The notes under the pieces: generated by a model
Databases searched by the model: none
Told to the model about the DNA's origin: nothing
What the model saw: only the letters and a program-made list of their open reading frames with translations
Program-made: the position numbers and the translations under genes
Assembly (NCBI RefSeq): GCF_019145205.1
Contig: NZ_JAHSTT010000005.1
Coordinates: forward strand, 372,001 to 436,000
From: Pseudomonas khavaziana
Lineage (GTDB): Bacteria > Pseudomonadota > Gammaproteobacteria > Pseudomonadales > Pseudomonadaceae
Direction of reading: 5' to 3'
Length of the DNA: 64,000 bases
In this document: piece by piece, positions 53,699 through 62,821 of the stretch
Position numbering within the stretch: the stretch's first letter is position 1
Layout: the number at the start of each line of letters is the position of its first letter

Positions 53699-55390
53699 AT
53701 GAATGAAGACTTTTGGAAGGATAAGTACCCCGCCGGGATTGCTGCACAGATCAATCCAGACGAGTATCCGAATATTCAGGCGGTATTGAAGCAGTCCTGC
53801 CAGCGCTTCGCCAACAAACCGGCTTTCAGCAACCTGGGCAAGACCATTACCTACGGTGAACTGTACGAATTGTCCGGCGCGTTCGCCGCGTACCTGCAAC
53901 AGCATACCGACTTGAAGCCCGGCGATCGAATCGCCGTGCAACTGCCCAACGTCCTGCAATACCCGGTCGCCGTGTTCGGTGCCATCCGTGCCGGCCTGAT
54001 CGTGGTCAACACAAACCCGCTGTACACAGCGCGGGAAATGGAACACCAATTCAATGACTCCGGGGCCAAGGCCCTGGTCTGTCTGGCCAACATGGCGCAC
54101 CTGGCTGAAAAAGTCGTGCCCAAGACCGCCGTCAAGCATGTGATCGTCACTGAAGTCGCTGACCTGCTGTCGCCGTTCAAGCGGCTGCTGATCAACAGTG
54201 TGATCAAGTACGTGAAGAAGATGGTTCCGGCCTACCACTTGCCCCAGGCGATCAAGTTCAACGACGTGCTGGCCAAGGGGCACGGTCAGGCGGTCAACGA
54301 CGCCAGTCCGGCCAGCAGCGATGTGGCGGTGTTGCAATACACCGGCGGTACCACCGGCGTGGCCAAGGGCGCTATGCTGACCCACCGCAACCTCGTCGCC
54401 AACATGCTGCAGTGCAAGGCGCTGATGGGCTCGAACCTCAATGAAGGTTGCGAGATCCTGATCACGCCGCTGCCGCTGTATCACATCTATGCGTTCACCT
54501 TTCATTGCATGGCGATGATGTTGATCGGCAACCACAACGTCCTGATCAGCAACCCGCGCGACCTGCCGGCGATGGTCAAGGAACTGTCGAAGTGGAAGTT
54601 CAGTGGTTTTGTCGGCCTCAACACGCTGTTTGTCGCGCTGTGCAACAACGAAGCCTTCCGCAAGCTGGATTTCTCCGCGCTGAAAATCACCCTGTCGGGC
54701 GGCATGGCCTTGCAACTGGCCGCGGCCGAGCGTTGGAAGGCGGTGACGGGCTGCAGCATCTGCGAAGGCTACGGCATGACCGAAACCAGTCCGGTGGCCA
54801 CGGTTAACCCGATCCAGCATATCCAGATTGGCACTATCGGCATTCCGGTGCCATCCACGGTATGCAAGGTCATCGCCGACGACGGTACCGAGCTGCCGCT
54901 GGGCGAAACCGGCGAGCTCTGCGTCAAGGGCCCGCAAGTGATGAAGGGCTATTGGCAGCGCGAAGACGCCACCGCCGAGATGCTCGACAGTGATGGCTGG
55001 TTGAAGACTGGTGACATTGCGATCATCCAGCCCGATGGCTATATGCGTATTGTCGACCGCAAGAAAGACATGATTCTGGTCTCCGGCTTCAACGTCTATC
55101 CCAACGAGTTGGAAGACGTGCTGGCCGGCTTGCCGGGGGTTCTACAATGCGCAGCCATTGGCGTACCGGATGAAAAATCCGGAGAGCACATCAAGCTCTT
55201 CATCGTGGTCAAGCCAGGGGCCACCCTGACCAAGGATCAGGTGATGGAGCACATGCGCGCCAACGTCACCGGCTATAAGGTGCCCAAGGCTGTGGAGTTC
55301 CGCGATGCGCTGCCGACCACCAATGTGGGCAAGATCCTGCGTCGCGAACTGCGTGATGAAGAGTTGAAAAAGCTGGGCGTTAAAAAATAG
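53699..55390 (+). CDS. fadD1: Long-chain fatty acid CoA ligase FadD1
   Basis: A 563-residue acyl-CoA synthetase, paralogue of fadD2. It has QYTGGTTGVAKGAMLTHRNL, GYGMTETSPVA and GWLKTGDIAIIQPDGYMRI-DRKKDMI, and the C-terminal catalytic Lys region NVGKILRRELRD. It is preceded by GAGGAG and followed by a strong terminator. In P. aeruginosa FadD1 prefers long-chain acids; that preference here is inferred from position. Confidence 0.93.
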   Translation: MNEDFWKDKYPAGIAAQINPDEYPNIQAVLKQSCQRFANKPAFSNLGKTITYGELYELSGAFAAYLQQHTDLKPGDRIAVQLPNVLQYPVAVFGAIRAGLIVVNTNPLYTAREMEHQFNDSGAKALVCLANMAHLAEKVVPKTAVKHVIVTEVADLLSPFKRLLINSVIKYVKKMVPAYHLPQAIKFNDVLAKGHGQAVNDASPASSDVAVLQYTGGTTGVAKGAMLTHRNLVANMLQCKALMGSNLNEGCEILITPLPLYHIYAFTFHCMAMMLIGNHNVLISNPRDLPAMVKELSKWKFSGFVGLNTLFVALCNNEAFRKLDFSALKITLSGGMALQLAAAERWKAVTGCSICEGYGMTETSPVATVNPIQHIQIGTIGIPVPSTVCKVIADDGTELPLGETGELCVKGPQVMKGYWQREDATAEMLDSDGWLKTGDIAIIQPDGYMRIVDRKKDMILVSGFNVYPNELEDVLAGLPGVLQCAAIGVPDEKSGEHIKLFIVVKPGATLTKDQVMEHMRANVTGYKVPKAVEFRDALPTTNVGKILRRELRDEELKKLGVKK

Positions 55391-55420
55391 CTCAGTCAAG
55401 CGTCCAGCCGCACTTGAACG

Positions 55421-55447
55421 ATACCCCTCACTGAGGGGTATTTTTTT
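55421..55447 (+). terminator. Terminator of fadD1
   Basis: ATACCCCT and AGGGGTAT pair around a five-base loop, followed by seven T. It separates the conserved fad block from the accessory cluster. Confidence 0.85.
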
Positions 55448-55564
55448 GCCTCTCTATAGGTGTAATACCCTGCTTGTTTCTCTGCGGACATCTGTGATAT
55501 CGAATGGACAAGTGCGGGTTTGATACCCGGGTTTGCAAGATGAACGGCTGATCGAGGAGTGATG

Positions 55565-56353
55565 ATGGACTTAGGGATTCGAGGCAAGTGGGCTGTCGTC
55601 TGTGCCGCCAGTAAAGGCTTGGGTTATAGCTGTGCACAGGCGCTGGCGGACGAAGGTGTAAACATTGTGATCAACGCGCGAGGGTCGGTTGACTTGCAGG
55701 CCGCCACGCAACGCTTGAAGCAAAGAAATCCGGAGGTCGAAGTCATCTCGGTTGTCGGAAATATTACCGATCCATCGATTCGCCAATCATTGGTCGATGC
55801 CGCGCCGCAAGTTGATATTTTGATTAACAATGCCGGGGGACCTAAGCCGGGAAACTTTCGCGAGTGGACAAGTGACGAGTGGCGTTCGGCAATTGACACA
55901 AATATGTTGGCGCCTATCGAGCTGATAAAGTTGGTGGTCGACTCAATGGCAAGTCGAGGCTTCGGTCGAATAATTAATATAACGTCTGGCGCGGTCAAGT
56001 CGCCTCTGGATGCCCTGGGGCTTTCAACCTCGGTACGGTGTGGGCTTACAGGCTTCGTTGCCGGCCTGGCACGCCAACGGGACTTCGCTGCAAAAAACAC
56101 CACGATCAATAATATTTTACCGGGAGCGTTCAAGACGCAACGCCTGGAGCACACGCTTCAAGCGACAGCAGAGGGCTCAGGAAAAACCTTCGACGCGGTG
56201 GCTGAAAGCCGTCTGGCGAGCATTCCCATGGGGCGCTTTGGAGACCCCTCTGAGTTTGCTGCATTGTGCGCATTTTTATGCAGTAACCAGGCTGCCTATA
56301 TGACGGGTCAGAACCTCCTTATTGATGGTGGAGCATACCCTGGGATCTTCTAA
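55565..56353 (+). CDS. Atypical short-chain dehydrogenase (no YxxxK)
   Basis: A 262-residue SDR-fold protein. AASKGLGYSCAQALADE occupies the dinucleotide-binding position and NNAGGPKPGNF the structural NNAG. The catalytic Ser is in NITSGAV (Ser-141), but the YxxxK motif is replaced by Ser-154/Arg-158 (LSTSVRCGLTGF). A group of SDR-like proteins lacking the standard tetrad is known, so this is not necessarily a broken gene. ATG 55565 has AGGAG five bases upstream. It is separated from the following four-gene operon by a terminator and operator, but codon use and position suggest it belongs to the same island. Confidence 0.75.
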   Translation: MDLGIRGKWAVVCAASKGLGYSCAQALADEGVNIVINARGSVDLQAATQRLKQRNPEVEVISVVGNITDPSIRQSLVDAAPQVDILINNAGGPKPGNFREWTSDEWRSAIDTNMLAPIELIKLVVDSMASRGFGRIINITSGAVKSPLDALGLSTSVRCGLTGFVAGLARQRDFAAKNTTINNILPGAFKTQRLEHTLQATAEGSGKTFDAVAESRLASIPMGRFGDPSEFAALCAFLCSNQAAYMTGQNLLIDGGAYPGIF

Positions 56354-56407
56354 TGAATAGCAATATGTAGCGTTGTGCCATCTAATTTAATCAAGATTTC
56401 CAATATC

Positions 56408-56433
56408 AAACCGCCAGCAATGGCGGTTTTTTT
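56408..56433 (+). terminator. Terminator after the SDR gene
   Basis: AAACCGCCA and TGGCGGTTT pair around loop GCAA, followed by a run of T. Confidence 0.85.
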
Positions 56434-56499
56434 ATGGGTTTTGTGTTTTTTTTGAGTTCGTAATGCACTGAAATCAAACAATAAAATAAAAAAAGTCAT

Positions 56500-56515
56500 A
56501 GATTGGATCCAATCT
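56500..56515. promoter_or_regulatory. VanR/GntR-type operator palindrome
   Basis: AGATTGGATCCAATCT is a perfect 16-bp palindrome. Its core ATTGGATCCAAT is the known operator of VanR, a GntR-family repressor. It lies in an AT-rich region 140 bp before the EPSPS-like start, in the 300-bp gap 56354-56653 that otherwise holds the terminator above. The regulator gene is not in the window. Confidence 0.6.
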
Positions 56516-56653
56516 TATTCCTTTTTGTTATTTGAAACGTCTCAATCCCTAGGTTAGGTTTTTAAGCGGTTGTAACAAGATGTTTCAGCCTAGCCGGTGA
56601 GTGTTACGCCCACTCGCCGATCAAGTTGGATCTACAGTCTTAGGGAGCAACGC

Positions 56654-58006
56654 ATGTCGACCCAAAAACGCTTGAAAGTCTTTCCTACTGCATCGATCGG
56701 CAATATCGCTACCATCCCCTCCTCAAAACCTGAAACACAGCGGGCAATTATTGCCGCGAGCCTGGCATCAGGAACTTCCTATATTTACAACGACCTTCGT
56801 TGTCTCGAAACCGAAACAATGAAAAAGGCCTGTCGTAGTATCGGCGCAGTAATTGAGGAGCAACCAGGACGGTTGGTAGTGACGGGCACCGGCGGCTTGA
56901 TCAAGCCTGAAAAGAAGGTGATCGACGCGCTAGGTTCTGGGTTGGTATTTCGAGTGTTTGCCGCGCTGACCTGCTTTACAACGACCCCAGCCGTGATTAC
57001 CGGGGATGATGTACTGCGCGGACGTGTCATGGAACCCTTGTTTGTAGCGCTGGAAGGGCTGGGCGCACACATTTCATGCATTAACCACAGTGGCAAGGCG
57101 CCTATTGTCAATTGGGGTGGCTATCAGGGTGGGGAGTGCACGATTGAGGGCAACATCAGCTCGCAATTCATCACCGCTATTCTTTTCTGTGCGCCTCTGG
57201 CCAAGCAACCTACGGTGGTCAATATCCGCGGTGAAATTCTGTCGCTGTCGTATATCAAGCAAACCCTGGAAACGCTCGGTACAGCGGGGATTGCCTTTGA
57301 GGTGAACTCGGACTATTCGCGGATCACGGTATACCCAGGCCAATACCAAAGTGCCAACTATACGATTGTCGGTGATTACACGTCCTCGTCCTATTTGATC
57401 GCGGCTGGAATAATTTTTCCCGGTACATTGACCCTGAAAAACATGAACAGCAAGAGTTTGCAGGGGGAGCGTGCAATTCTTAAAGTGGCCGAGGCACTGG
57501 GGGTAAACGTCGAATTCAATGACGCTGCCAATGAAGTGCGCATTATTAATAACTTGGCCGAATTGAAAGGCGAATATCATTTTGACGCCAGTGATTATCC
57601 TAATATCGTACCAACGCTGGCGGCGATCGGTGCTTATGTGCAGGGCGAGTTCAAGGTCACTGGTGGCTCCATTACCCGCTTGCACAAGTCGCCACGCATC
57701 GAAGCGATGGTGACTGAGTTGGTAAAAATGGGCGTGGCCATAGAGCCGTTATTTAAAAATGGCGTCTACGACGGCTTCGTCATTCGTGGAGAACCAAGTT
57801 ACGCCGGTGATGCGGTGTTATCGGCCTGGGGTGACCATCGGATCTTCATGTCACTGTTTGTCGCCTCGCTGCGGTGCCAACAGATCAACGAGTTGGATGG
57901 TTACCAGGATGTCCACTGCTCCTTTCCGGATTTCTTCCAGGAGTTTGAACGCTTGGGCGTGTCATTCGAAGAGTCTTCGACAGCCGCCAAACATGTTGAA
58001 GTCTGA
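56654..58006 (+). CDS. EPSP-synthase-like enolpyruvyl transferase with replaced catalytic residues
   Basis: A 450-residue protein of the AroA/EPSPS fold (two inverse alpha/beta barrel domains). ATG 56654 (MSTQKRLKVFPTASIG) has AGGGAG upstream. Substrate-binding residues are partly kept: Lys-25 and Arg-30 in SSKPETQRA, SSQ in GNISSQFITAI and DHR (394-396) in WGDHRIFM. By my alignment with E. coli AroA, D313 is Asn-317, E341 is Lys-345 and K411 is Cys-422, and T97 is Leu. These changes make normal EPSP synthesis unlikely. As first gene of an operon with a dioxygenase, a ThDP enzyme and an exporter, it probably acts in a specialised pathway. GC is lower than in the neighbours. Confidence 0.8.
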   Translation: MSTQKRLKVFPTASIGNIATIPSSKPETQRAIIAASLASGTSYIYNDLRCLETETMKKACRSIGAVIEEQPGRLVVTGTGGLIKPEKKVIDALGSGLVFRVFAALTCFTTTPAVITGDDVLRGRVMEPLFVALEGLGAHISCINHSGKAPIVNWGGYQGGECTIEGNISSQFITAILFCAPLAKQPTVVNIRGEILSLSYIKQTLETLGTAGIAFEVNSDYSRITVYPGQYQSANYTIVGDYTSSSYLIAAGIIFPGTLTLKNMNSKSLQGERAILKVAEALGVNVEFNDAANEVRIINNLAELKGEYHFDASDYPNIVPTLAAIGAYVQGEFKVTGGSITRLHKSPRIEAMVTELVKMGVAIEPLFKNGVYDGFVIRGEPSYAGDAVLSAWGDHRIFMSLFVASLRCQQINELDGYQDVHCSFPDFFQEFERLGVSFEESSTAAKHVEV

Positions 58007-58069
58007 TTGATCATCCATGAATTGAGTTGAGGGTGGCCGGGTCACCCTCTTTATAACGGACTATAAAAC

Positions 58070-58849
58070 ATGAATTATCGAGAAAAGCTTCAGCAAGAAG
58101 GGTATGTCGTTATTCCGCAAGTCCTTTCCAGCGATCAAGTGGCTAGATTGCGTGAGACTTATACCCGCAGTTTGGCGCAGACTCAGCAAAGCACGCTGCT
58201 GCCAACGTCCTTTCTACAATTCAGTGACATGATCAACGCGTTGTTCGAGCCGCGAGCCGTCAACGCTATCAAGGAGATATTCCAGTCGGATTTCTCTTTG
58301 TTGCCCAATTTTACGGTGCGTGAAAGTGTTTATATACCTTGGCATAACGATGCTTATTTTCTGCCTGAAGAGGTGATTGATCCCAATGCGTCTCCTGAGT
58401 TTTTGCAATGTGCCTATTATCTTCAAGATAATGATCCTGTCGCGGGCGGCGGTATCACGTTATTGCCCGGTTCGCATAAACTCAGCAAAGATGAAGTCAA
58501 ACTCAGGCTTGCCGACCCGGCGGCCTTTGAGCGCACCGTCATGAGTAAGGCCGGCGACTTGGTCATTTGGGATAATCGAGTCACTCACCGCAGCAGCGCA
58601 CCCGATGAAACACCGGTGGCAACGAAGTTGGCCATTCAGTGGACTGTCTCCGCTTCGACCAAACATAACGCGTCCTATATTACCTACTTGCGCGCGCGGG
58701 CAGAACGTAGTCTGCACGTGTCCGACTATTTGCCGAATAGTCCCAAGCCGTATTTTGCCGATATGCCCAATGTGCGATACCCATCCTCTTTCTCTCAGGA
58801 TGCCGTATTAAAGATGAAGCGCGAAAGCATCGCTTTTATTGAGATCTGA
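58070..58849 (+). CDS. PhyH-family Fe(II)/2-oxoglutarate dioxygenase
   Basis: A 259-residue phytanoyl-CoA dioxygenase-like oxygenase. The iron triad is visible: His-92 and Asp-94 in IPWHNDAYF and the distal His-173 in WDNRVTHRSSAP; LLPGSHKLS is also typical. The position usually held by the 2-oxoglutarate-binding Arg reads Lys-186 in my alignment. Such enzymes hydroxylate or desaturate small molecules in natural-product pathways. It lies 63 bp after the EPSPS-like gene and 13 bp before the ThDP enzyme gene. Confidence 0.85.
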   Translation: MNYREKLQQEGYVVIPQVLSSDQVARLRETYTRSLAQTQQSTLLPTSFLQFSDMINALFEPRAVNAIKEIFQSDFSLLPNFTVRESVYIPWHNDAYFLPEEVIDPNASPEFLQCAYYLQDNDPVAGGGITLLPGSHKLSKDEVKLRLADPAAFERTVMSKAGDLVIWDNRVTHRSSAPDETPVATKLAIQWTVSASTKHNASYITYLRARAERSLHVSDYLPNSPKPYFADMPNVRYPSSFSQDAVLKMKRESIAFIEI

Positions 58850-58862
58850 ACAGGGGATTGCA

Positions 58863-60593
58863 ATGGACTTGCAAAGTGCTGGCGAAACCGGTGCACATTA
58901 CATTCTTCGCCAACTTCAGTCTTTTGGCGTCACGCACTTCTTCATGGTGCCCGGCAAACTGATCAATGCTTTTATGCGTTGTTACCCCAGTGATGGTTCC
59001 GGAACGCTGGAGATTGAACCGGTCGTTACTGCCTGCGAAACAGGTGCGTCCTATATGGCGGAAGGTTACGCCCGGGCCAGTGAAAAAATCGGGGTGTGCC
59101 TGGTCATCGGCGGCCCGGGCGTTACCAATGCGCTGACCGGGATAGCGTCTGCTTATACCGATCACCAACCGGTCTTGCTGTTGTCAGGCCAGATTGCGTC
59201 CTCCCTGGAAATGCAGAACGTGCTCCAGGACGGTAGCCAAACGGGCGTGAATCTGTGCGATGTGTTCAAACCCATCACCCGCAGTGCCCTCGAGGTCAAG
59301 GCCGGGCAACCCTTGCCGGCCTTTCTGCGTGAATCGGTCCGGCTATTGAGGGGCGTGGAAAAAGGTCCGACTTACTTGGCTGTCAGTAAAGAAGCGCTGT
59401 ATGAAAAATCCATGACTCGCGTTGATATCGCTCCAAGCGTACTGGAGTCGTGGAGCAATCAAGCGCTTGCCGTCGAAAAGATCAAAAGTGCCGCGATCAA
59501 GGCAGTCTTCAAGCGCTCGACCAATCTTGTCATTCTCGCGGGGCTGCGTTGTAAAAACGCCAAGGTGGCAGCTGCGCTTGTGGCGTTTTCCGAACGTTTT
59601 TCGATCCCGGTCGCCACCACTTTGAGCGCCAAAGGCCTGTTTCCGGAAGACCACCCCAATGCGCTCGGGGTTTACGGTTACTCGGGAAATAAGCGCGCTA
59701 TTGAAGCCTTCAAGAACGGCGTGGATGGCGTGATTCTACTCGGGCTCGACACCACTCAATGGAGCACCATGCTGTGGTCCCATGAGTTAAGGCCGGCATG
59801 TGGCGCTATCCAGGTGGACGAGAGCCCGGATTACCTGGGGCGTTTTCTCGATATTGATCACGGCGTGGTGGCGACGGGGGATGGGTTCTTGCGCCTGGTT
59901 TGTGAGGTTCACGCAGAGGAACTGGCCGCCACCCAGGAAAGTCGCTCCAAGTGGTCGGGTGATCTTCAACGGGTGCCTTTGCATTATCCGATCGATGCCA
60001 AAGCCACAGGCAATATCGCAGACCACCCTGCGGCCTATATTCCCGTGCTGCAGTCGTATTTCCCCAGTGATGGCGTGGTGTGTGTCGACTCGGGATCGCA
60101 CCGCTCGTTCTTCGGTCACTATTGGACCGCACGCGGCCCCGCGGCTTATTTATCGGCAACCACCCTGGGCCCGATGGGCTGGAGTATCCCCGCGGGCATA
60201 GGTGCAAGCTTCGCCCGTGCCCATGGCAAGACCATGGTGGTTACCGGCGACGGCTGCATGTTGATGCAAGGGCTTGAGCTGTCCACCGCCGCCAAACATG
60301 GGTTGAATATCGTCTTTGTCGTTTTCAACAACAGGTCGTATTCGGCAAGTTACTTCAATAACAAAGATAACTTGCCCGCGCTGACGCAAATCCCTGACTA
60401 CAACTGGTGCCTGTTTGCCCAGAGCCTGGGCGTGAGCGCGACCTGCGTCAGTACCCCGGAGGCATTGCACGATTGTATTGAAAGCATCATGAGCGTGGCT
60501 CGGCCTCATCTCATTGAAATCAAGTGCGACGGGCGACATACCACGCCCAATAGCGAATACAGCTCACGCCTGAAAGATCACCCCTTACTGTGA
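58863..60593 (+). CDS. ThDP-dependent enzyme of the acetolactate synthase fold
   Basis: A 576-residue thiamine-diphosphate enzyme. Glu-59 (TACETGASYMAEGYARAS) is the conserved ThDP-activating residue, and GDGCMLMQGLEL ... FNNRSYSA is the GDG-N cofactor motif; the central domain (about 190-330) is Rossmann-like. It may decarboxylate an alpha-keto acid or perform carboligation; acetolactate synthase itself is unlikely because no small subunit is present and context differs. ATG 58863 has AGGGGA upstream. It sits between the PhyH-type oxygenase and the exporter in a tight operon (13 and 10 bp gaps). Confidence 0.85.
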   Translation: MDLQSAGETGAHYILRQLQSFGVTHFFMVPGKLINAFMRCYPSDGSGTLEIEPVVTACETGASYMAEGYARASEKIGVCLVIGGPGVTNALTGIASAYTDHQPVLLLSGQIASSLEMQNVLQDGSQTGVNLCDVFKPITRSALEVKAGQPLPAFLRESVRLLRGVEKGPTYLAVSKEALYEKSMTRVDIAPSVLESWSNQALAVEKIKSAAIKAVFKRSTNLVILAGLRCKNAKVAAALVAFSERFSIPVATTLSAKGLFPEDHPNALGVYGYSGNKRAIEAFKNGVDGVILLGLDTTQWSTMLWSHELRPACGAIQVDESPDYLGRFLDIDHGVVATGDGFLRLVCEVHAEELAATQESRSKWSGDLQRVPLHYPIDAKATGNIADHPAAYIPVLQSYFPSDGVVCVDSGSHRSFFGHYWTARGPAAYLSATTLGPMGWSIPAGIGASFARAHGKTMVVTGDGCMLMQGLELSTAAKHGLNIVFVVFNNRSYSASYFNNKDNLPALTQIPDYNWCLFAQSLGVSATCVSTPEALHDCIESIMSVARPHLIEIKCDGRHTTPNSEYSSRLKDHPLL

Positions 60594-60603
60594 GGAGCCT
60601 GTT

Positions 60604-61791
60604 GTGAACTCAAAAATGGTCATCACCAACTCCTGCCTGATCCTGGTATTGGGACTGTTTTCAATCGACTTGTACAACCCGGCCTTGCCAGAAATCGCAC
60701 GGGTATTTTCGGTGACGGACGCACAGTCCCAAAGCCTGGTGGTTTTCTATCTTGCAGGCTTTGCACTGTCGCAACTGGTGTATGGGCCGATCTCCGATAG
60801 AAAGGGGCGGGTGCCGGTGATCATGGTGTCCCTGGCCCTTGGTGCCTTGGGTAATTACTTGACGTCGACGGCAGACAGTATCCAGGCGCTCTATCTATTT
60901 CGTTTGTTGACCGGCATCGGTGCTGGCGGTTGCCCCGTGATAAGTCGGGCAATCTTGAGTGATACGTTCAAGGACAAAACCGAACTGTCCAAGTCTCTGA
61001 CGGTTTTTTCCATGGCGTCCCAGGTTTCGCCAGCGATTGCGCCCGTGCTGGGTGGCTTTATTACTGCCGCGCTACCTTGGCAATACAACTTCTACGCGCT
61101 GGCCTTGATCACGCTCCTGGGGGCGGTGTTTATCAAAGCCACATTGGTTGAAACGGCTCCACTGCAAGGTGTGCCTGCCAAGCGGCTCGAGGGCTTCAAG
61201 GTACTGCTGCGGGACTTCAACTTCATGGTCTACAGCCTGGTTTCCGCGGTGCTGTTTGCGATCACCATCGGCTACTTCACCGCCAGTCCGTTTATTTATC
61301 AGTTGCAGTTTCATCTGGAGAGCCAGGAAAACGGTCTGCTATTCGTTGGCTACTCTGCGGGGATTGTGCTGGGCTCCTACCTGACCAAGCGCTTTTTGAA
61401 TAGCTACTCGCCCGAGCGGATCCTGATGACTTCGCTGGTTGCGCTGACGGTGTTGGCAGCGCTTGCGCCGCTGGTTCTGCAGGCATTCAACCTGGTTACG
61501 GCTCCGGCGATAGTGGTGTACGGTTTTTTGGTCGCCCTTGGCTGTGGGCTGTCTTCACCGCTGCTGTTGGGGATCAGTTTGCATGGTCAGGCCAAACATG
61601 CCGGCACCGGCAGTGCACTGCAAGGTGCTATCAAGATGGCCGGCGCTGCACTGGCGCTGTACTTTTTCTCTGAGGGGCATACCAGCACGGCGATGGGGCT
61701 GATGCTGGGGATTTTGGTCATGGCGTTGTTCTGCCTGTTCGCCATCGCCCTGGCGCAGCGCATTGCCAGCAGGTCTGTGGCCACCGCCTGA
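60604..61791 (+). CDS. MFS exporter (Bcr/CflA subfamily)
   Basis: A 395-residue, 12-segment drug/metabolite efflux protein. GTG 60604; FSIDLYNPALPEIARVF and the helix 2-3 motif YGPISDRKGRVPVIM are Bcr/CflA-like. It is the last gene of the operon, 10 bp after the ThDP enzyme gene, and probably exports the product made by that operon or gives self-protection. Confidence 0.85.
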   Translation: MNSKMVITNSCLILVLGLFSIDLYNPALPEIARVFSVTDAQSQSLVVFYLAGFALSQLVYGPISDRKGRVPVIMVSLALGALGNYLTSTADSIQALYLFRLLTGIGAGGCPVISRAILSDTFKDKTELSKSLTVFSMASQVSPAIAPVLGGFITAALPWQYNFYALALITLLGAVFIKATLVETAPLQGVPAKRLEGFKVLLRDFNFMVYSLVSAVLFAITIGYFTASPFIYQLQFHLESQENGLLFVGYSAGIVLGSYLTKRFLNSYSPERILMTSLVALTVLAALAPLVLQAFNLVTAPAIVVYGFLVALGCGLSSPLLLGISLHGQAKHAGTGSALQGAIKMAGAALALYFFSEGHTSTAMGLMLGILVMALFCLFAIALAQRIASRSVATA

Positions 61792-61879
61792 AAAGGCGCG
61801 AGGCAGGCCCGCTTAATCAGGTCGGCCAAGGTGCGAGAGCGTAATGCTCTCGCCCACGGCCCTTTGCCTGCTTGGTGGA

Positions 61880-62257
61880 TTACAGCGCGAACTGCGCGAA
61901 GCTCAGACCCGCACCCGACGGGCGCACATCCTTAAGGAACGAGTCCTTGTCCGCGCTCAGTTCCAAGGTGATTTCCGGCTTGCGCTTGCCCGCATTACGC
62001 ACTACCAGCCCTTCGAGTTTCTCGCGCAGGAACGCAGTCGGCACCTTCAAGTGCAGTAACTGGTCGGTCTCGGCGTTGTGCATCAACAGGTGGATCCACT
62101 CGTACTGGCCCACGGCAATCCGCGCCACTGGCAGGTCGAACCACCAGATGTTGCGTTTGCGGTCCAGGTCGGTGAAGTGGCAGTTGTTGACGCCGAGTAC
62201 GGCACCGCCCAGTTCCTGGTTTCTGCGGGCAATGGCCTGTGCTTTATTGAGTTTCAT
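61880..62257 (-). CDS. Hypothetical protein (125 aa)
   Basis: A 125-residue protein starting MKLNKAQAIARRNQELGGAV. A helical start is followed by a beta-rich region (NIWWFDLPVARIAVGQYEWIH) and LRPSGAGLSFAQFAL-like end. I recognise no domain. It is convergent with the MFS gene, so it marks the right border of the accessory cluster. Confidence 0.65.
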   Translation of the reverse strand: MKLNKAQAIARRNQELGGAVLGVNNCHFTDLDRKRNIWWFDLPVARIAVGQYEWIHLLMHNAETDQLLHLKVPTAFLREKLEGLVVRNAGKRKPEITLELSADKDSFLKDVRPSGAGLSFAQFAL

Positions 62258-62456
62258 AACCTTCCTACGGGATCTGTTATTCAGCCGTGTAGCCTGAATG
62301 TGCCGGGCATTCTCGTGGGTTGGGGACAAAACATAAAGCCAAACCTGCAAAGGGCGATGAAATGGCTGCGCAAAATAATTGAAACTCTGCCGAACGGCCT
62401 TGGGTCAATCTTCTGGTAGTGACCAAAAACCATTGATTGTTATCAGGAGTAATACC

Positions 62457-62642
62457 ATGGGCAGCACTTCCGATAAGGTAAAAGGCATGGCTAACGAGGC
62501 GGTCGGTAACGTCAAGCAAGGCGTCGGCAAGGCCACCGATAACGACAAGCTGCGTGCTGAAGGCGTGGTCCAAGAGAAAAAAGGCGAAGCGCAGCAAGCA
62601 GTGGGCAAGACCAAAGACGCGGTGAAAAAAGCCACTGAATAA
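62457..62642 (+). CDS. CsbD-family stress protein
   Basis: A 61-residue hydrophilic protein, [20 protein letters not shown], with the repeated K-x-x-G-x-A-x-x-A-x-G pattern of CsbD/YjbJ proteins, among the most abundant general-stress proteins in many bacteria. ATG 62457 has CAGGAG upstream. A terminator follows at 62675. Confidence 0.9.
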   Translation: MGSTSDKVKGMANEAVGNVKQGVGKATDNDKLRAEGVVQEKKGEAQQAVGKTKDAVKKATE

Positions 62643-62674
62643 GGCGTAGTGTTGGTTCTACCCGGCATTATGGC

Positions 62675-62699
62675 GGCCATCCACGGATGGCCGTTTTTA
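62675..62699 (+). terminator. Terminator of the CsbD-like gene
   Basis: CGGCCATCC and GGATGGCCG pair, followed by five T. Confidence 0.8.
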
Positions 62700-62821
62700 T
62701 GTGAGCGGTTGCAACTAAACTTTGGAAATTGTTTCAAAGTCGCCAAATGGGCTACTTTGATGTAGAAAACGGACCCTGAGTCGCCCACGAACTCAACCTC
62801 TTTGCGGCGAAAGGAGACGCT

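Noticed and set aside
53624..54937. A 437-codon frame antisense to fadD1
   Set aside because: It mirrors fadD1, is rich in Gln/Arg/His and matches no family.
56654..58006. A second, herbicide-insensitive AroA acting as a resistance target
   Set aside because: The equivalents of the catalytic D313, E341 and K411 are replaced, so it is unlikely to make EPSP.
58863..60593. Acetolactate synthase for branched-chain amino acids
   Set aside because: No regulatory small subunit or ilvC lies nearby, and the gene sits in a low-GC operon with unrelated enzymes.
56654..61791. Phosphonate biosynthesis
   Set aside because: A ThDP enzyme with a PhyH oxygenase can suggest this, but no PEP mutase gene is present in the window and the ThDP enzyme resembles acetolactate synthase more than phosphonopyruvate decarboxylase.
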